Assembly: GCA_012932295.1 (NCBI GenBank) | Contig: JAAONU010000013.1 | Coordinates: 40,686,627 to 40,750,626 of the forward strand | Direction: 5' to 3' | Source of the DNA: Cyclina sinensis | Lineage: Eukaryota; Mollusca; Bivalvia; Venerida; Veneridae | DNA: 64,000 nucleotides | In this document: piece after piece, positions 38,701 to 51,600 of the stretch | How the letters are laid out: each line of letters starts with the position of its first letter | Numbering within the stretch: the stretch's first letter is position 1 | Program-made: the position numbers and the translations under genes | The notes under the pieces: generated by a model | What the model was told of the DNA's origin: nothing | Seen by the model: the letters and a program-made list of their open reading frames with translations, nothing else | The model's database searches: none

Positions 38701-39540
38701 GGAATAATATTAATGAATGATTTCTTGAACGAAGAAGGAAAATTTTTGCCCTTCAATGAATGTTTAAGAAAATATAATATTAATACAAATTATTTGCAAT
38801 ATTACAGCATAATAAAGTCTTTTAAAAGCTTTTTAGCAAATTCTACTTTCACACTCGACTCTAAAACAGAAATCTCACCATTGCAACCATTGATAATAAA
38901 AATAATTAACAAACAAAAGAAAGGATGTAGAAACATTTATGATTATAGTTTAAGGAAAAATGTTCATCCGAATTCAAAAATAAAATGGAGCGAAGAACTA
39001 AACTTAGCAGACAATTTTAATTGGGGACATATCTATCATCTGCCATTTAAAATAACAAAAGACACATGTTTACAATGGTTTCAGTATAAAATTAACCACA
39101 GAATTCTGGCAACAAATCATATTTTACATAAAATGAATATAAAAAACACCAATATGTGTTCCTTCTGTAAAAACCAAAGTGAAAGTCAAAAGCATCTTTT
39201 TTGGGACTGTCAACACGCAAAAACTTACTGGGGAGAAATTAAAAATTGGCTAAATACAAAATGTCCAAATATTTGTACTAATTGGTCTTCATCGGATATA
39301 ATTTTAGGAAATGAAAATTTTGATAAAGGAATAATGAACTTTATTTTGTTAGCTAAATACACAATATATTGTTGTAAACTTCAGGACATTTTACCAAGCA
39401 TACACTTATATAAGACAAGAATTTCACTATTTTTATAAACAGAGAGGTATATAGCTAAAAAGGAAAATCATTTACAAAAGTTTGACAAAATTTGGGGCAA
39501 TTACAAATCTTTAATGACCAATAATGATTATTTTTTTTAA
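35736..39540 (+). pseudogene. LINE ORF2: endonuclease-reverse transcriptase (disrupted)
   Basis: The conceptual protein is about 1265 residues, normal for the family. The AP endonuclease comes first: SMNVQGL near residue 10, LQDTH near 39, GDYN near 139 and YRTDHS near 226. The reverse transcriptase follows: NWRPISLLN, DQTGFLPERYIGDN, MLLMIDFATAFDS (catalytic Asp near 610), GCRQGDPLSPY and QYADD (near 710). A C-terminal zinc knuckle (CSFC...H....C) lies near residue 1140. Breaks are one extra G in the G7 run at 35941-35947, one missing T in the run at 36348-36355, a TAA at 38274-38276, one extra T in the run at 38293-38300, and a TAA at 39436-39438. The frame then continues to the natural stop at 39538-39540. 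All catalytic residues I can identify are intact. The start at 35736 is chosen because the conserved N-terminus begins there; an upstream in-frame ATG is at 35724. Confidence 0.85.
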
Positions 39541-40017
39541 AACGGATTCATGTGAACCTTCCATCTAGTACTGCAATCCCATCTCTTATTGTATTTGTAT
39601 ATTTTTAACCTGACTTTGAACTTCTTTTCTTCTTCGTTTTCTTCATTAATCTATACAATGATGCAAAAACCTATGTATTAAGGAATAGTCTCCTTTCTTT
39701 CCTAGTTCTCCTTTTGTTGGCCTTTAATAAAGTTTGCTTTGCTTATTTCGTTTCTAGCAAAGCAATTTCTGAAGACAATTAAAAAGTTTTCGCCAGTGTA
39801 AGTAAAAGGTCTAAACAAAATTTTACATCTATTTAGTCCAAATGAAGTTGTTATCATCTGGAGGCTTTCCTTAAAAATGAATTTAAATTTTGATCTACTC
39901 ATGATTAATGACATTTATGTATTTGTATTTTCATTCTAAGATTATTGAAAATGCTAGAAAATATGTATATGTATCATAAATTTAAAAATAAATAGGGTTA
40001 CCCTTTTTTGGGGCCTC

Positions 40018-40042
40018 AAAAAAAAAAAAAAAAAAAAAAAAA
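40018..40042 (+). repeat. LINE poly-A tail
   Basis: Twenty-five consecutive A residues follow GGGGCCTC and mark the 3' end of the LINE. The tail is uninterrupted, which suggests a fairly recent insertion. Confidence 0.85.
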
Positions 40043-43000
40043 CGGTTACGACGAACACATAGGATATAACCACTTTGATATCCGTGTATTTGTACAATAA
40101 AATTTACATATTATTATTTATTTTATTTTATTGTTTTTGTTTTTTTTAATTGTTTTTTTTTAAATCAAACTCGACTATGTTGTAATTTTAAGTCGGGGGG
40201 GAAAAGCTGCCTTTTAATGCACCGAAAACACATAACACAATACATTTAGACATTGAATTTGTTCGCCAAATCTTTATCGAAATTGCTCTGGGACTTGTCT
40301 CATCTGAATATATTGTGCTCGGTTTGTCGTTTACATCTTAAGTAAATATATATAACATTTCATTAGATGAAAACTTTAAAGTAAAAACATGCTATAACAG
40401 TGACTCTAACAGCACTTCATGTGTCATTTCCTTTTTATACAACCAGAATCATAAAGGATTACACAAAAAGTACCTCGTAATATATGTACTTATGTTTCCG
40501 TAGGTATCTAAATATTTAATGAGGCTATGTCCTATCAACCACATTAACTGAAATCCATCACAGCCGAAATAAGGAACGTATTTTTGATTAGCAATTTTCT
40601 AGCCCGTTGAAATGATTAGAAATTTTGATTAAATATTTCAAATGTGTTTGTCTTGTTTAGCAAGAATAATTTTCAAGTTTTATAGTGGTTATCAATAAAA
40701 ATTTGTACCCATTTTATGTTGTCAGGCCATATTTGTTAAAGAAAATACTGTTATTTTATTGTTTTCTGTTGGAAAGTAAACAATAGGGTTGTCGGGAAGT
40801 GTAATGAGAGGTCAAAATATTTCTTTCAACACTCTAGATAATTAAAAGTTTATTACCAGCAAGAGATTAATCTGGATAGTATTAGTGATGCACTTGCATA
40901 AAAGCCTTTTGTGCAATACATCTGGAAACATGGAATATAAAGAAATTGTTCCTGTGCCTGTGCGTTAAGGTTTCTTTTCAGTTTCGATAGAGTAAATACA
41001 ATTTTGATTTTGATCCATTTATTTCGGACCTCGAAGAAAAGATATAGTACTCCGTTAAAGCCAAATGTAATTACGAAATCTTTTTCAGAGGTAAATAAAA
41101 AATCAATCATTTATTTCGTAATAAGAAAATTTTCCTTAAAATGATTTGTTTATTCGTAAGAACAAAGCGCTATTTTTGTAGAGATACAACTGAATGCATG
41201 TTTATGAAAAAAGAATGCGCTGTTTTTAAGTGTGCATTAAAAAACTAATAAAATCTTTTAATCATTGTATTTTATTCTTATAGGAGAATCATTTATGGGC
41301 ATATTATTGTTGATGAGTTTTAAGACATTGTTTAATATTGAGAAATAAAAAAAATATAGAAATAAGGTTGATTGCTCATAACACCTTAGGGTTATTGAAC
41401 CTCGTAACGGAGTATATTTGGTGCTCAGAACATCTTTGTTTTTAGCATTATGTCATAGAAACATGGTTTATCTATTGACTTGGTTTATTGTTCTTATCAT
41501 TTGTTGTTACCACACGATGAATATAGTGATAATTTGTCAAAAAAAATAAAACAAACACAAAGACAAATAAAAAAACCCCTATGAACAGTATAAAAGAGTA
41601 TATTACCATTCGCACTTTATTGACCTTATAATACGAAGACTTGATTACAATATTTTACTGCAGTACAATAATCGGAGAAATGTTTTGGTAATATATGCAA
41701 CTTTTCTTTTCATTATAGCATGACTCTTTGTATTATGATATTGACGCTATAGAGGAAACTTATCATGTTCCTAACAACACCTTTATCATACGGCAGACAA
41801 GTTCTGTCAGCATATAATAATCTTAAATGATAGAAATAATGAGAAATGGTTTCAGGACTAAAGAGTTTATTTAAACAAAGACCAAAATAATGATTTAATA
41901 CCCTGACGGATCGATATCTAATCACAGTAGATTGTAAGGAAAATGAAGTGAAAGCTAAATATAAAAAGCAGACTTTTACGTCTGTCCTCTGTGAGAAGTA
42001 AGCAATCTTTTACATTGTACGTTGGCTAAATAAATACTTCTCAACATAGTTTATTATAGAAGAAATGGCTGTTTATTAAGATTGAAAGTCAAGATGACAC
42101 GTTATTAAAAAAGTAAATGTTAGAATCTTAGATTAGTGACTCTTTCGATAGACTGAGAGAGTTAGAGGTCAGACCGTTGTACCGCTTTTACAAACAGTTT
42201 TAATAGCTCTGAATACTTATTAATAATGTTGCAGACAGATTGTAGAATTTTTACACTCAGTCTGTATTTCTTGTGTTTATATTTGTAAAACAAAAGGGTT
42301 GATAGCTTACTTTTAATATGTAAAAGAATAATATTGATGTTTCAGTTGCACCATCAGTCACCGGTCGTACATACTTCGCACATCGCCTGGCAAAATGTGT
42401 TTTACCTGTAATTTTTGGCAAATTAGCTCTGGATTAGCAATTTTTCCAATGTGCCGGGTATATTACCTAAATCCGACTACGGGTATTTTTTTTAAATTGG
42501 ATCAAACGCTTGAAACTTTGTATAATTAACAAAGGGGAATACTGTGAAAGCATGGAATTAACAAAACCAATATTCAGTAAAAAGAACACATTATCGATAC
42601 CCAGTAACATTACATATGAAAACACCCTTGTAAAACACAGACATTCAATTTGCATTAGCGCTTAAACAAAATGAAAACTTTGAAAACCGTGTCTTGGAAC
42701 AGGCGATACATTTATTGGCTTTCATACGATATAAAGATATGACTACAAAATCAGTGGCAAATAGTTCTCTCCGTGAAAGGCTCAGATAAACAGTTCGACC
42801 CGGCAAAATATAAAGAATATGTAAGTAAATATTTCAGAATGTATAGATCTGTCTTTTTTTTAAACACAAGCTTTGTGGTTAACTTGGAAGAGCTTCACTG
42901 TTGACAAATTCAGGAAAATACTTATTTGAGGTTACATTTTTCTCTGTTATATCAGGTGAAGAACGAATTAAAAAAATTTCCGGATGTTTCTTCTTTACAG

Positions 43001-46000
43001 TCTAAAAATATTGTTCATAACTTTCTATATTTATTAGATGTATAATTAGCCTGAAATTTAAATTATAAAAAAAAAAACTAACTTAGTTAAAATTAACTAA
43101 GAAATGCTTAAAACGTTTTATGAATACATACCAGGATTGATTTAATTTCTTAATTTTAAATGTGAGAGAATAAAACAAGACCTTTTTTCTCGCATCTTTC
43201 TCGCATGGCCCTTATAGTCCATACAGTGTATGCTCCGCTCATCCAACGTATTACAGAAAAAAGATTATGGCAAACGTGCAAAAACTCCCTAAAAGCAATT
43301 TGACTAAAATCTTTGGATTCTAAAGTTAATGCCTCTCATCAAAATTAGGTTGAAGTGAGAGCCAGAAACCATATAAGTTTACATGCCGTGTAATAACTGA
43401 TGAAGATTCTAATAACTTTGATAACAATGTTTCACGGACAATTGCAATCTAGGCAAAAACCAAAGTAAATTGTTTGTAATATAGCCCCTAACCCTGTAGT
43501 GGTATTTGACTATGATTAACTTTGTTACGGTCCAGCGCATACCGGCCTATAGTTCGAGTCCCGCTCTGTGTAGTCATTTTCAAGATGCATTGTGTCTTTC
43601 TGTTGTGAACTTTCATGTTTGTAGGAGCTTTACTTAAAGAACCCTTGGGCTTTGTATCAACTGAACTAGTTGAATTTCTAGATTATCAGCCTAAATAGGG
43701 GAAGTTTAAGCAACATGGATGAAATTTGTTTTATTTGGTAACTCGAGTTGTAGGTTGTGATTTATGTCTATATACTTTATCACTATTGATGTATAACAAA
43801 CACGTAAATTATTCAGAATGATAGGATATTGTATCCACTCTGTGGTGATGTCTACCGAGAAACTGTGATAGGGAGATAAAGAACAATTGATTTTATCTAT
43901 AAGAACACGTTTATTTTTTAAGACAAGTCAGTGTCATTATCGTCTCAATGTTATTGCAAGATTTAAAAACACTGGCAAAATGTCACAGACATATTATTTA
44001 ATTTATATTTGGTAATGTACTGTTATTTTCTTATCTGGTAGTAAATCTATTTTGTATGTTGTGCTGGAAGTATTTGAAGTATCTATTAATACCACACAAC
44101 AGAGGATTGAATATTTTTGCAATGAAAGTTTACGTTGTATTTTGTGATTTATTATGCAATTGTCTTTGCTTCAGATAGTCTCAGTATATAACAAATATTA
44201 TGTACGTGTAATTCTTTGCTTCAAATAGTTTTATTAAAGAACAAAAGTTGTGTATAATTATACCGCAGTTAATTTCCTATCTGTCAAAATGGAATAATTT
44301 GTGTACCTTCCATGCACTTCTATGTTGTTTTTTTTTAATATTACCCGGGTGTTATTTTGAATATCACATGCACATACACGTGATGTAAAACGTAAAAAAA
44401 TGTTTTCTGTTTTTATCCTAGCGAGCACTGGTTACATTTTACTGCAATGTTGTTAACAGACTTTTTATCTAACTATAATGATACGACAAAAGTATGTGGA
44501 TATGAAAGCCCTTGGTCCATACTGACTAGAATGCTTTTGTTATAAGACTTGTCATTGTACTTGAAAAACTGTATCACCAAGGCAGGTCTGTGTCGATAAT
44601 AAACATTCAATTGCAATTGCAAGTCAGATGAAACCGAATTCATGAACGCAAAAATAGTATATTTGTTTAAGCCTCTTCTAGTTCAGTAATGACTTTGCAA
44701 GGAAACATCTCCATCTACAGGGAAAATGAAATATCTAATTAATCTAATTAGACATCAAAGGAGCAGAATGATTTAAGAATAAATAATAAATGCCTTTGAA
44801 AGCAGGCAACGTAATAAGTCTTTTTATCTTTGTCGTAAGTCCTGCTGTGTCAGAAAATTGCCTTTTCTTAATGATTGCTGTTTTTGTGACGTTATGTTTT
44901 GCTTACGTTAATAATTCCGTTCTCATTATATGAAGGAAAAAAAATTAGAATAATTTATTAGATTTAAGTTAACTTGCTTCTTGCATAAAGAACTGTATAT
45001 TGTAGATACAAAAATTTAGGAAAAAAGATGATAGTTCGTCCAAGAAATATTGAACAATTTTTTCCTGTAAATCAAATAAAAAACATTTTTTTCTGTGGAT
45101 TCAGACTTGAAGAAACTAAATCCAAACAAATAGGTAAAACCCACATGCATTAAAGATAGTTTCATTTAACATTGTACACAAAAAGTATGCCCAAATTAAA
45201 AAAAATCATGTTGTTTTCGAAGATATAGTATGCTATTTTAACTGCGTGAAACATAGGAATGTGATATGTAAGGTGAAAATATGTTTCACTGTTTACTTAC
45301 ATCTGCATTTTTATTCTTTTTCTAACAGTTATTTAACCAGTTGCGTAAGTTAACTGTTTGATAACTTCTGATTCAAAAGTTGTAAACCAGTGACAAAATG
45401 GAATAGGGTCCGAAAGCTATCAGAGTCGATTGCAGCTTGATTTCCTTAATATCTTGCTGGTATACATTTTAATTATATCTTGGTGGTGTACATTCCCATT
45501 AACGTAACTCGTATCCGAAAATTCTGTAATTCTTAACAAAAGAAAAAATTGAAAGTTATATATCTTGTAATCGAAAGACATTTTACATTCTAACCGTCAT
45601 GCTGTGGATGACATTTGCTACCATTTCCAAACAAAACTATTTAGATGAAGGCATGCGACAGCTTACACCTATGTTTTGTTACATAGTAGAGTTTCATGGG
45701 ATTATAGTAACAAATGCATGATGATTGTAACAAGACATGTCAACATGAGCACTGAAATAGGAAATGAGATGTCAAATGACAAAATAGATCTGACAGCACA
45801 ATTGTGAGTTCAGAAAGAAACACCAGGAACTTGTCTTAAACGTGTCAAAAACATATAACAAAACTCTGTATAACTGAACATCGACACCTGCGCCTCTTAG
45901 ATTAGCAATCATCCTTATTTGTACTTTGTTCATGTTTTGTTCACTAAACTTAATATGCTATACAAGGCACTTGGCGGACAGGCAAGTGTTAACAAGCCAC

Positions 46001-46548
46001 TGACGAACGGAACTGGAGCCTGCGACTTCCTGCTCCATAGTCACATGCCACAACGGAGCAGTTATTACTGAAAGTTAATGAATAGTTAAAAAATGACATT
46101 TGTTATCTAATTCAAGGTAAGTGTTCTGTTTCAAATTTAAGTAAGATCTGTATTTGAAACGATACATGAAAATCAGGGCTTTGTCTTTAATGTTTAAATA
46201 TTTACAAAAAAATATTCAAATTGAATTATGTTTATATATTTACAAAAATATTTACAAAAATTGATTTAAATTGAATTAACGTTCTTGATAGATGAATATT
46301 ACCAATTTTTCAATCCCATAATTTGAGATTACGCTTTGATATTCATCCTTTTTTTCCTGTAACTTCTTAATCAAAATCGGTGCTACAGAACTGTTCCGGC
46401 TTTTAATTCTCAGACTCGTAAACATCTTGTAAGGCTTAATAAAAATATTATTCTCATAACATCAAAGCAGACAGAAAATAATTTTCTTAGGCATCCGCAT
46501 TAGCTGATATTGACTTGTAGAATTCGCCTGTTATCCTCAAAGCGGCAT
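40043..46548. other. Non-coding part of copy B
   Basis: From about 41250 it aligns with 12.54-18.5 kb of copy A. Open frames on the minus strand at 40853-41110, 41713-41925 and 42467-42655 have no open counterpart in A and no domain. Nothing besides the SINE at 43530 is recognised. Confidence 0.5.
43530..43640 (+). mobile_element. SINE fragment, same family as 33815-33950
   Basis: AGTTCGAGTCCCGCTCTGTG is a B-box region. It is followed by CAAGATGCATTGTGTCTTTC and GAACTTTCATGTTTGTAGGA, which match the minus-strand copy at 33815-33950. The equivalent site in copy A (about 14.9 kb) lacks it. The tRNA head is only partly kept. Confidence 0.6.
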
Positions 46549-46600
46549 AGATGTATTTATATAATAGTCATAGAGGCTTTTTTGATTATCTTATATATAT

Positions 46601-46658
<58 letters not shown>

Positions 46659-46722
46659 TGTATTTATATAATAGTCATAGAGGCTTTTTTGATTATCTTA
46701 TATATATATACATGTATATATA
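46549..46722. repeat. 107-bp duplication around a (TA)n array
   Basis: A 67-bp segment starting AGATGTATTTATATAATAGT occurs at 46549 and again at 46656 without visible differences. A TA array of about 23 units (46608-46654) lies between the copies. Copy A (about 18.54 kb) has neither. It is probably a slippage or break-repair event at the microsatellite. The open frame across it is not a gene. Confidence 0.9.
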
Positions 46723-49700
46723 ACGTTTTATTTAAGCTATGTTGTCAATCACTGAAATTTTCAGATTTCAGACATTTTGATATAAATTGCCGGGACTCCT
46801 CACGAAATTGTTCAGATCATACAAATTGAATTTAAGATATCGGGTAGACAAACCTGAGGATATCGTAGTGTATCCTGTTAGAGTATAGCCGTCTGTACAC
46901 ATGTCTGTCCGTTCACGTCTTTTTGTCCATCAAGGAAATTAATGAAAACATTAGTCTGTCCGTACCTTTATCTTTATGGATATTATATGCATAAGGTACT
47001 TGTAAAAAGAAATCATGGGGAGAAATTTCTGTCTAGCGATACTTTTACGCATTTCTGCATGATGATGATTCGTATGATCAACTCTGGCAGCTGAAGTCTG
47101 GCTCACGAACTAACAAGTAAAACAATGATAGTTTATATTGTTTACAATCAAAAGAGGATTTTATTAAACAAATACCTTTTACTGACAAGGTTTCGAACTG
47201 GTCAGAAATTTCTATATGGACTGCAATGCACAAATGCACTGTTGTAAAAGCGTGAAAATATTGTCGTGGTTATATAAGAAACGACAGAGATGCATATATA
47301 TATATATACGTTTGTAACTATAGGAAATTAATGTTTATTCACTGCACCATGATTTCAATTAACCCTTTAACCCTCGAATATTCTGATGGTTTGACATCAT
47401 ACTATTATTAATATTTCCATCTAAGTTTTATCACACTGCATTTCTTTCTCCTAGTACGTTACAGCTAATCATTTCATTTTTCTATTAAGTAAGATTCAAG
47501 ACAGCTTTGCAATTCTTAACCAAAGGGAATTATTAAATACATGCCCCAAAATAATAAAGTTCAAAGGCATTTTTTTCAAACAGACATTTCTTAAGGTTAT
47601 TCAAATAAACTACAGGCTATAAATGCACGTATATCAAAAGAGAAATCAACGGTAGTTTTGTTATCGTTTGAAAAAGTAGCTTTCATATATAAAATTTTGA
47701 TAGCAAAGATTCAGATAGGAATTTATCTGTTCGAATACGATCTCTGTGTGTAAAGAAAATGTAGTTCCTTGTGAAAGATATATCAAGCAATTTTTAATCA
47801 GTGTCTTTAAAAACATCCGTATTTGTTTTACAAATGACCTTAATGGCCGTATGATGATATAGTTATATTGTTTACTGTTATATAGTCATAGATTTTCTTG
47901 TAAAGTATCGTCCGGAAAAAAACTATTTATTTTATTGTAAGAATTTCATCATCCCAAAATCTGATAATAGGAAAATATACTACTACTGAAGAGCCTTTTT
48001 GTTGGGAGCATTTAGTACAAACTTAACATCTTTTAAGAACAGGGACGAAAACGATTTCACAAAAACCATGGATAAAAGAGCAAAGGCCTCTTGGAAAACG
48101 TATTTTCTCCCAGAGGAACAATCTTAATTTCCTCTAGTACCGGTCCAATCGAAGAACGCTGTCTTCCTTTGAAACAAGCATGTTTGTATTGACATACTAT
48201 CTACATTCAATTTGTAGTTAACTTAGAAGAATGATAAAAGTAAATTCCCAATAAAATGTTGTCCGTTTAGTCTATCTTCTTAAGAAAAGCTTTTTAATTT
48301 TTTATCCCCGATTAGTGCTGCCTTAATCATCAAAAGTTGCTGTTATTTTTTCTCTACACTGAAACGAGGCAGAGTTTCGTTAATCTACTAACTACAAACA
48401 TGTAAAATAACCAAGCAGAATTAAGAAGAGACCAATAAATGAGTAAGTATAACGTGCACTTTTAAGTCATTCACATATCTAGAGATAACAGACGCGCTAC
48501 ACAATTCTTCAAGTTAGAAAAAATCAGTTTAAGGGTATAGACGATATTGAGCGGAAAGGATATTGTTACGGACAGACAAACAGACAGACGGACAAGGCCA
48601 CTTCTATAACACCCCTCCGCTTTGCTGCGGGGATTTATATATGAAAAACAAAAACAATATATTATTAAATAAAAAGATTAAGGGACGTAAGTTACGTTAT
48701 CTAAAGCTCATATTATCAAGAAGAAAAAGTTATACCGGCTGTCTTATCTAACATTAAATAGATGGTGTATTTTGGTCAGATTTTCTGTCAGACTCACGTC
48801 AGTTATAACTAGATTTTGCTACTTAATTCTCCATATATCTGTTGACAGAAAACTGCCACCATCGAGAGTGGAAAATGACACAAAAATAAAGATCGAAGGA
48901 AAAGCATTATTTTTTAAATTATTTTATTTCTTTTGTAGTTTTATAAAGTATAACTATATTTGTATCAGGTATAAGCAGCGACAAAATATTTTCGGTTGTT
49001 TCGGTTTTCTTTTTTATTGATTGACATATCAATCATTTAGCCCAGCAAATAAAATGTAATTAAGTATTCATTTAATGGTTATCACGTTACAAAAGTAAAT
49101 GTTGATCAACATAACGTATTGCTATTACCACTAACTACAAGTACATACTAGACAATCTCTTTTTAAGTGAAAAAGTATGTAAACAGGTACAAGGTACTTC
49201 GTGATGAGAGAGATAATGATTTGTTGTTGCACTTGAAGCACGTTTTATTCAAAAAAGAAATCATTCAGGAATAGTCAGGAATAGTTCTTATCAATTTAAA
49301 TTATGTAAATGGACCATGCAGCTTTATGCGTTTGTATTTTCAGCTAGGAGAAGTATCTGGCGACTGTTTATGATTAGTCCTAAATATAGTTTAAGTGTCA
49401 TTATTAAAGCCGATGAAACCTGCATGGTTGTGTATTCTATGAACTCATTAAATATGAACAATTAATGTAAATATTTACTTTCAAAGCGGTTAATTTGATA
49501 ATCGAACTAAAAGGACAATTACAATGTATCTAACTAAAATTTATACATTGTCACTATGTCAACACATCTCCAAATAGATTCGTTTAAATAAAGCCATATA
49601 AAGTCAATTTACTAAACAATTTCTCCCAAATCTGCGGTAAAGTAATTTTTAATTGCAGAGATATATGGAGCTTTTCGTTCACAAAACAAAAGGGGTCGTA

Positions 49701-49994
49701 AATTATTTGAAAACTTTTGTCAGTCATTTACATTAAGTTATCAACATGTAAGACCAGGATTACAAAGATTGATAATAAAATTTCCTAAATAGAGTTGTTG
49801 CTTAGCATAATTGTTTTTCAAGAAAAATCCTGTTACACTTACATGAACGATTAAATGCTGAAGAAAAACTAAAATATAAAGGTAATAGTGTCTTACTTTA
49901 TGCAAATGTCTTAAGAGTTTCGAGTCCATCGAGAATAACATCTCTTACAAGTTATCACAAACTACAACAAAAAAATAGAAGGTCAAAACATCTC
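46723..49994. other. Non-coding part of copy B
   Basis: It aligns with about 18.6-20.3 kb of copy A as far as about 48450, after which no match is seen until the Penelope-like remnant. Frames at 48563-49020 and 49741-49941 are not recognisable. Confidence 0.5.
48545..48640 (+). repeat. Mollusc-type interspersed repeat fragment
   Basis: ACAGACAGACGGACAAGGCC followed by CCCCTCCGCTTTGCTGCGGG resembles a common mollusc repeat end, with a GACAGAC-rich stretch and then a CTCCGC...GCGGGG stem. It is absent from copy A. Assignment is by recognition only. Confidence 0.45.
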
Positions 49995-51395
49995 TTGGAA
50001 AATATCACATATCCAAACAGACCAGAAACGATAGAAGGTCAAAACGGCATTTGTAAACTATCACATATCAAACCAAAGACCATAAGAGATCAAAACATAT
50101 CATTTCCATCGGAAATTGATTTAAATGTCTCTCGTGCAGAAACTGCCGAGTCATTTATCTTATTTTGTAATAGATGTTGTAAAAGAGAGCATGCTAAAAC
50201 TAATGCTATTTCTAACTGGAAAAGACAAATCTTCAAAATAATTAATAAAATCTTTTTATAAAAGAAACATAGCTTTATTACCACCTCGACCTCGTTTTGA
50301 CTTTAGTCTTTTGAGAAAGGGAATTCAAGCCTTTCATTAATGATTTGTATTAGCACCTGCTGATAAGGCTGCTGATAATGTAATTATAGTATGACGGATA
50401 CAATATATGTATATTCAAACTAAAGAGCCAAATAGTACTAATGAATATATACCGACTTCTTCATCAGAGAGTCAAATTGTTTCAGCACACACTGTAAAAA
50501 GTGCAAAATTCAGAATCAGTGTTGACCCGACACAAGATAAAGTACCTACTATGTATCGGTTGCCGAAAATGCACAAAACACCATATAAAGCCAGATTTAT
50601 CGCTAATTCCAGTTCTTATACAACTATTTAATCATCCGTGCTCTAAACATCTTGTCTTACAGCTATAAACAAACATATAATTAAGTATTGCGAAGCGGAT
50701 TTGAAATCAATGGCAAAAATCAATTTTGGTCTTTTAAAAACTCGGGTGAAGTTTAAAATAAGCCTAAATCAAACAATTTTCAGGCGTTTTCTTTGTCAAC
50801 TTATGATTTTTCAACATTGTATACTTCACTCCCTCATAATGTAATAAGAGACAAGGTCACCAGTCTCGTTGAACAAAAAAAAATTTTGCAAGAGAAAATA
50901 ACACCTGTATCGCTTATAATGAACAAAGAGCATTTTTACAGATGGTTCTTATGATAAATACACTTTATAGACTTGTCAAGACATAATCGAGTCGCCCTTT
51001 TTCTTACTAGATAATATTTATGTTCGATTTTGAACTTCTATTTATAATATAAACAGGTAGTGGGCATCCTCATGGGAACTAATTTTGCATTCCTTTTTGC
51101 TCATCTGTTTTATACTGCTATGTTAGAGACTTTATGGTATCTCTTTCTAGTGAATATCACGATGGCATTATTACAGCCTTTAACAACACCTCGAAGTACC
51201 TTGAAGACTTGTTAAATATAGATAGTAAATTGTTTCCATCTTCGGTCAATAAGATTAACTCCAGCTTAATAAAGCAAACACTTCAGAAAAGCAAGCTAAC
51301 TTCCTTGATCTAAATCTTTCTATTGAAAATGGTTTTGTTACGATAAAAGAGATGATTTTGATTTTAATATATATAATTATCCATTCTGCAACAAG
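49995..51395 (+). pseudogene. Penelope-like reverse transcriptase remnant, copy B
   Basis: Pieces in order are KREHAKTNAISNWKRQIFKI near 50190, ALLPPRPRFDFSLL near 50275, VLAPADKAADNVIIV near 50348-50392, PTMYRLPKMHKTPYKARFIA near 50548-50607, STYDFSTLYTSLPHNVIRDK near 50796-50855, MGTN near 51070, and KYLEDLLNID near 51195-51225. Then comes a frame ending NYPF near 51390. This is the N-terminal and reverse transcriptase part of a Penelope-like element as known in bivalves and cnidarians. The active-site YLDD is YLED here, against YLND in copy A. Stops and frameshifts are frequent. No GIY-YIG nuclease was seen. Confidence 0.8.
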
Positions 51396-51600
51396 GAATT
51401 TCTCAACCAGTGTTTTGATTCAGATCAGATATCAAAACGTAGACGACAGAAGGTCGAAATATAATTCGGAAACAATCATATATCAAAAGAAAGACGATCG
51501 CAAGCAATGACATCTCTCAAAGACTTTACAAACAATACACTTCAAACCTTATTATTTTACACTGATAAATTCTTGCAACGTCTATTTACAGTAGTTTTAA

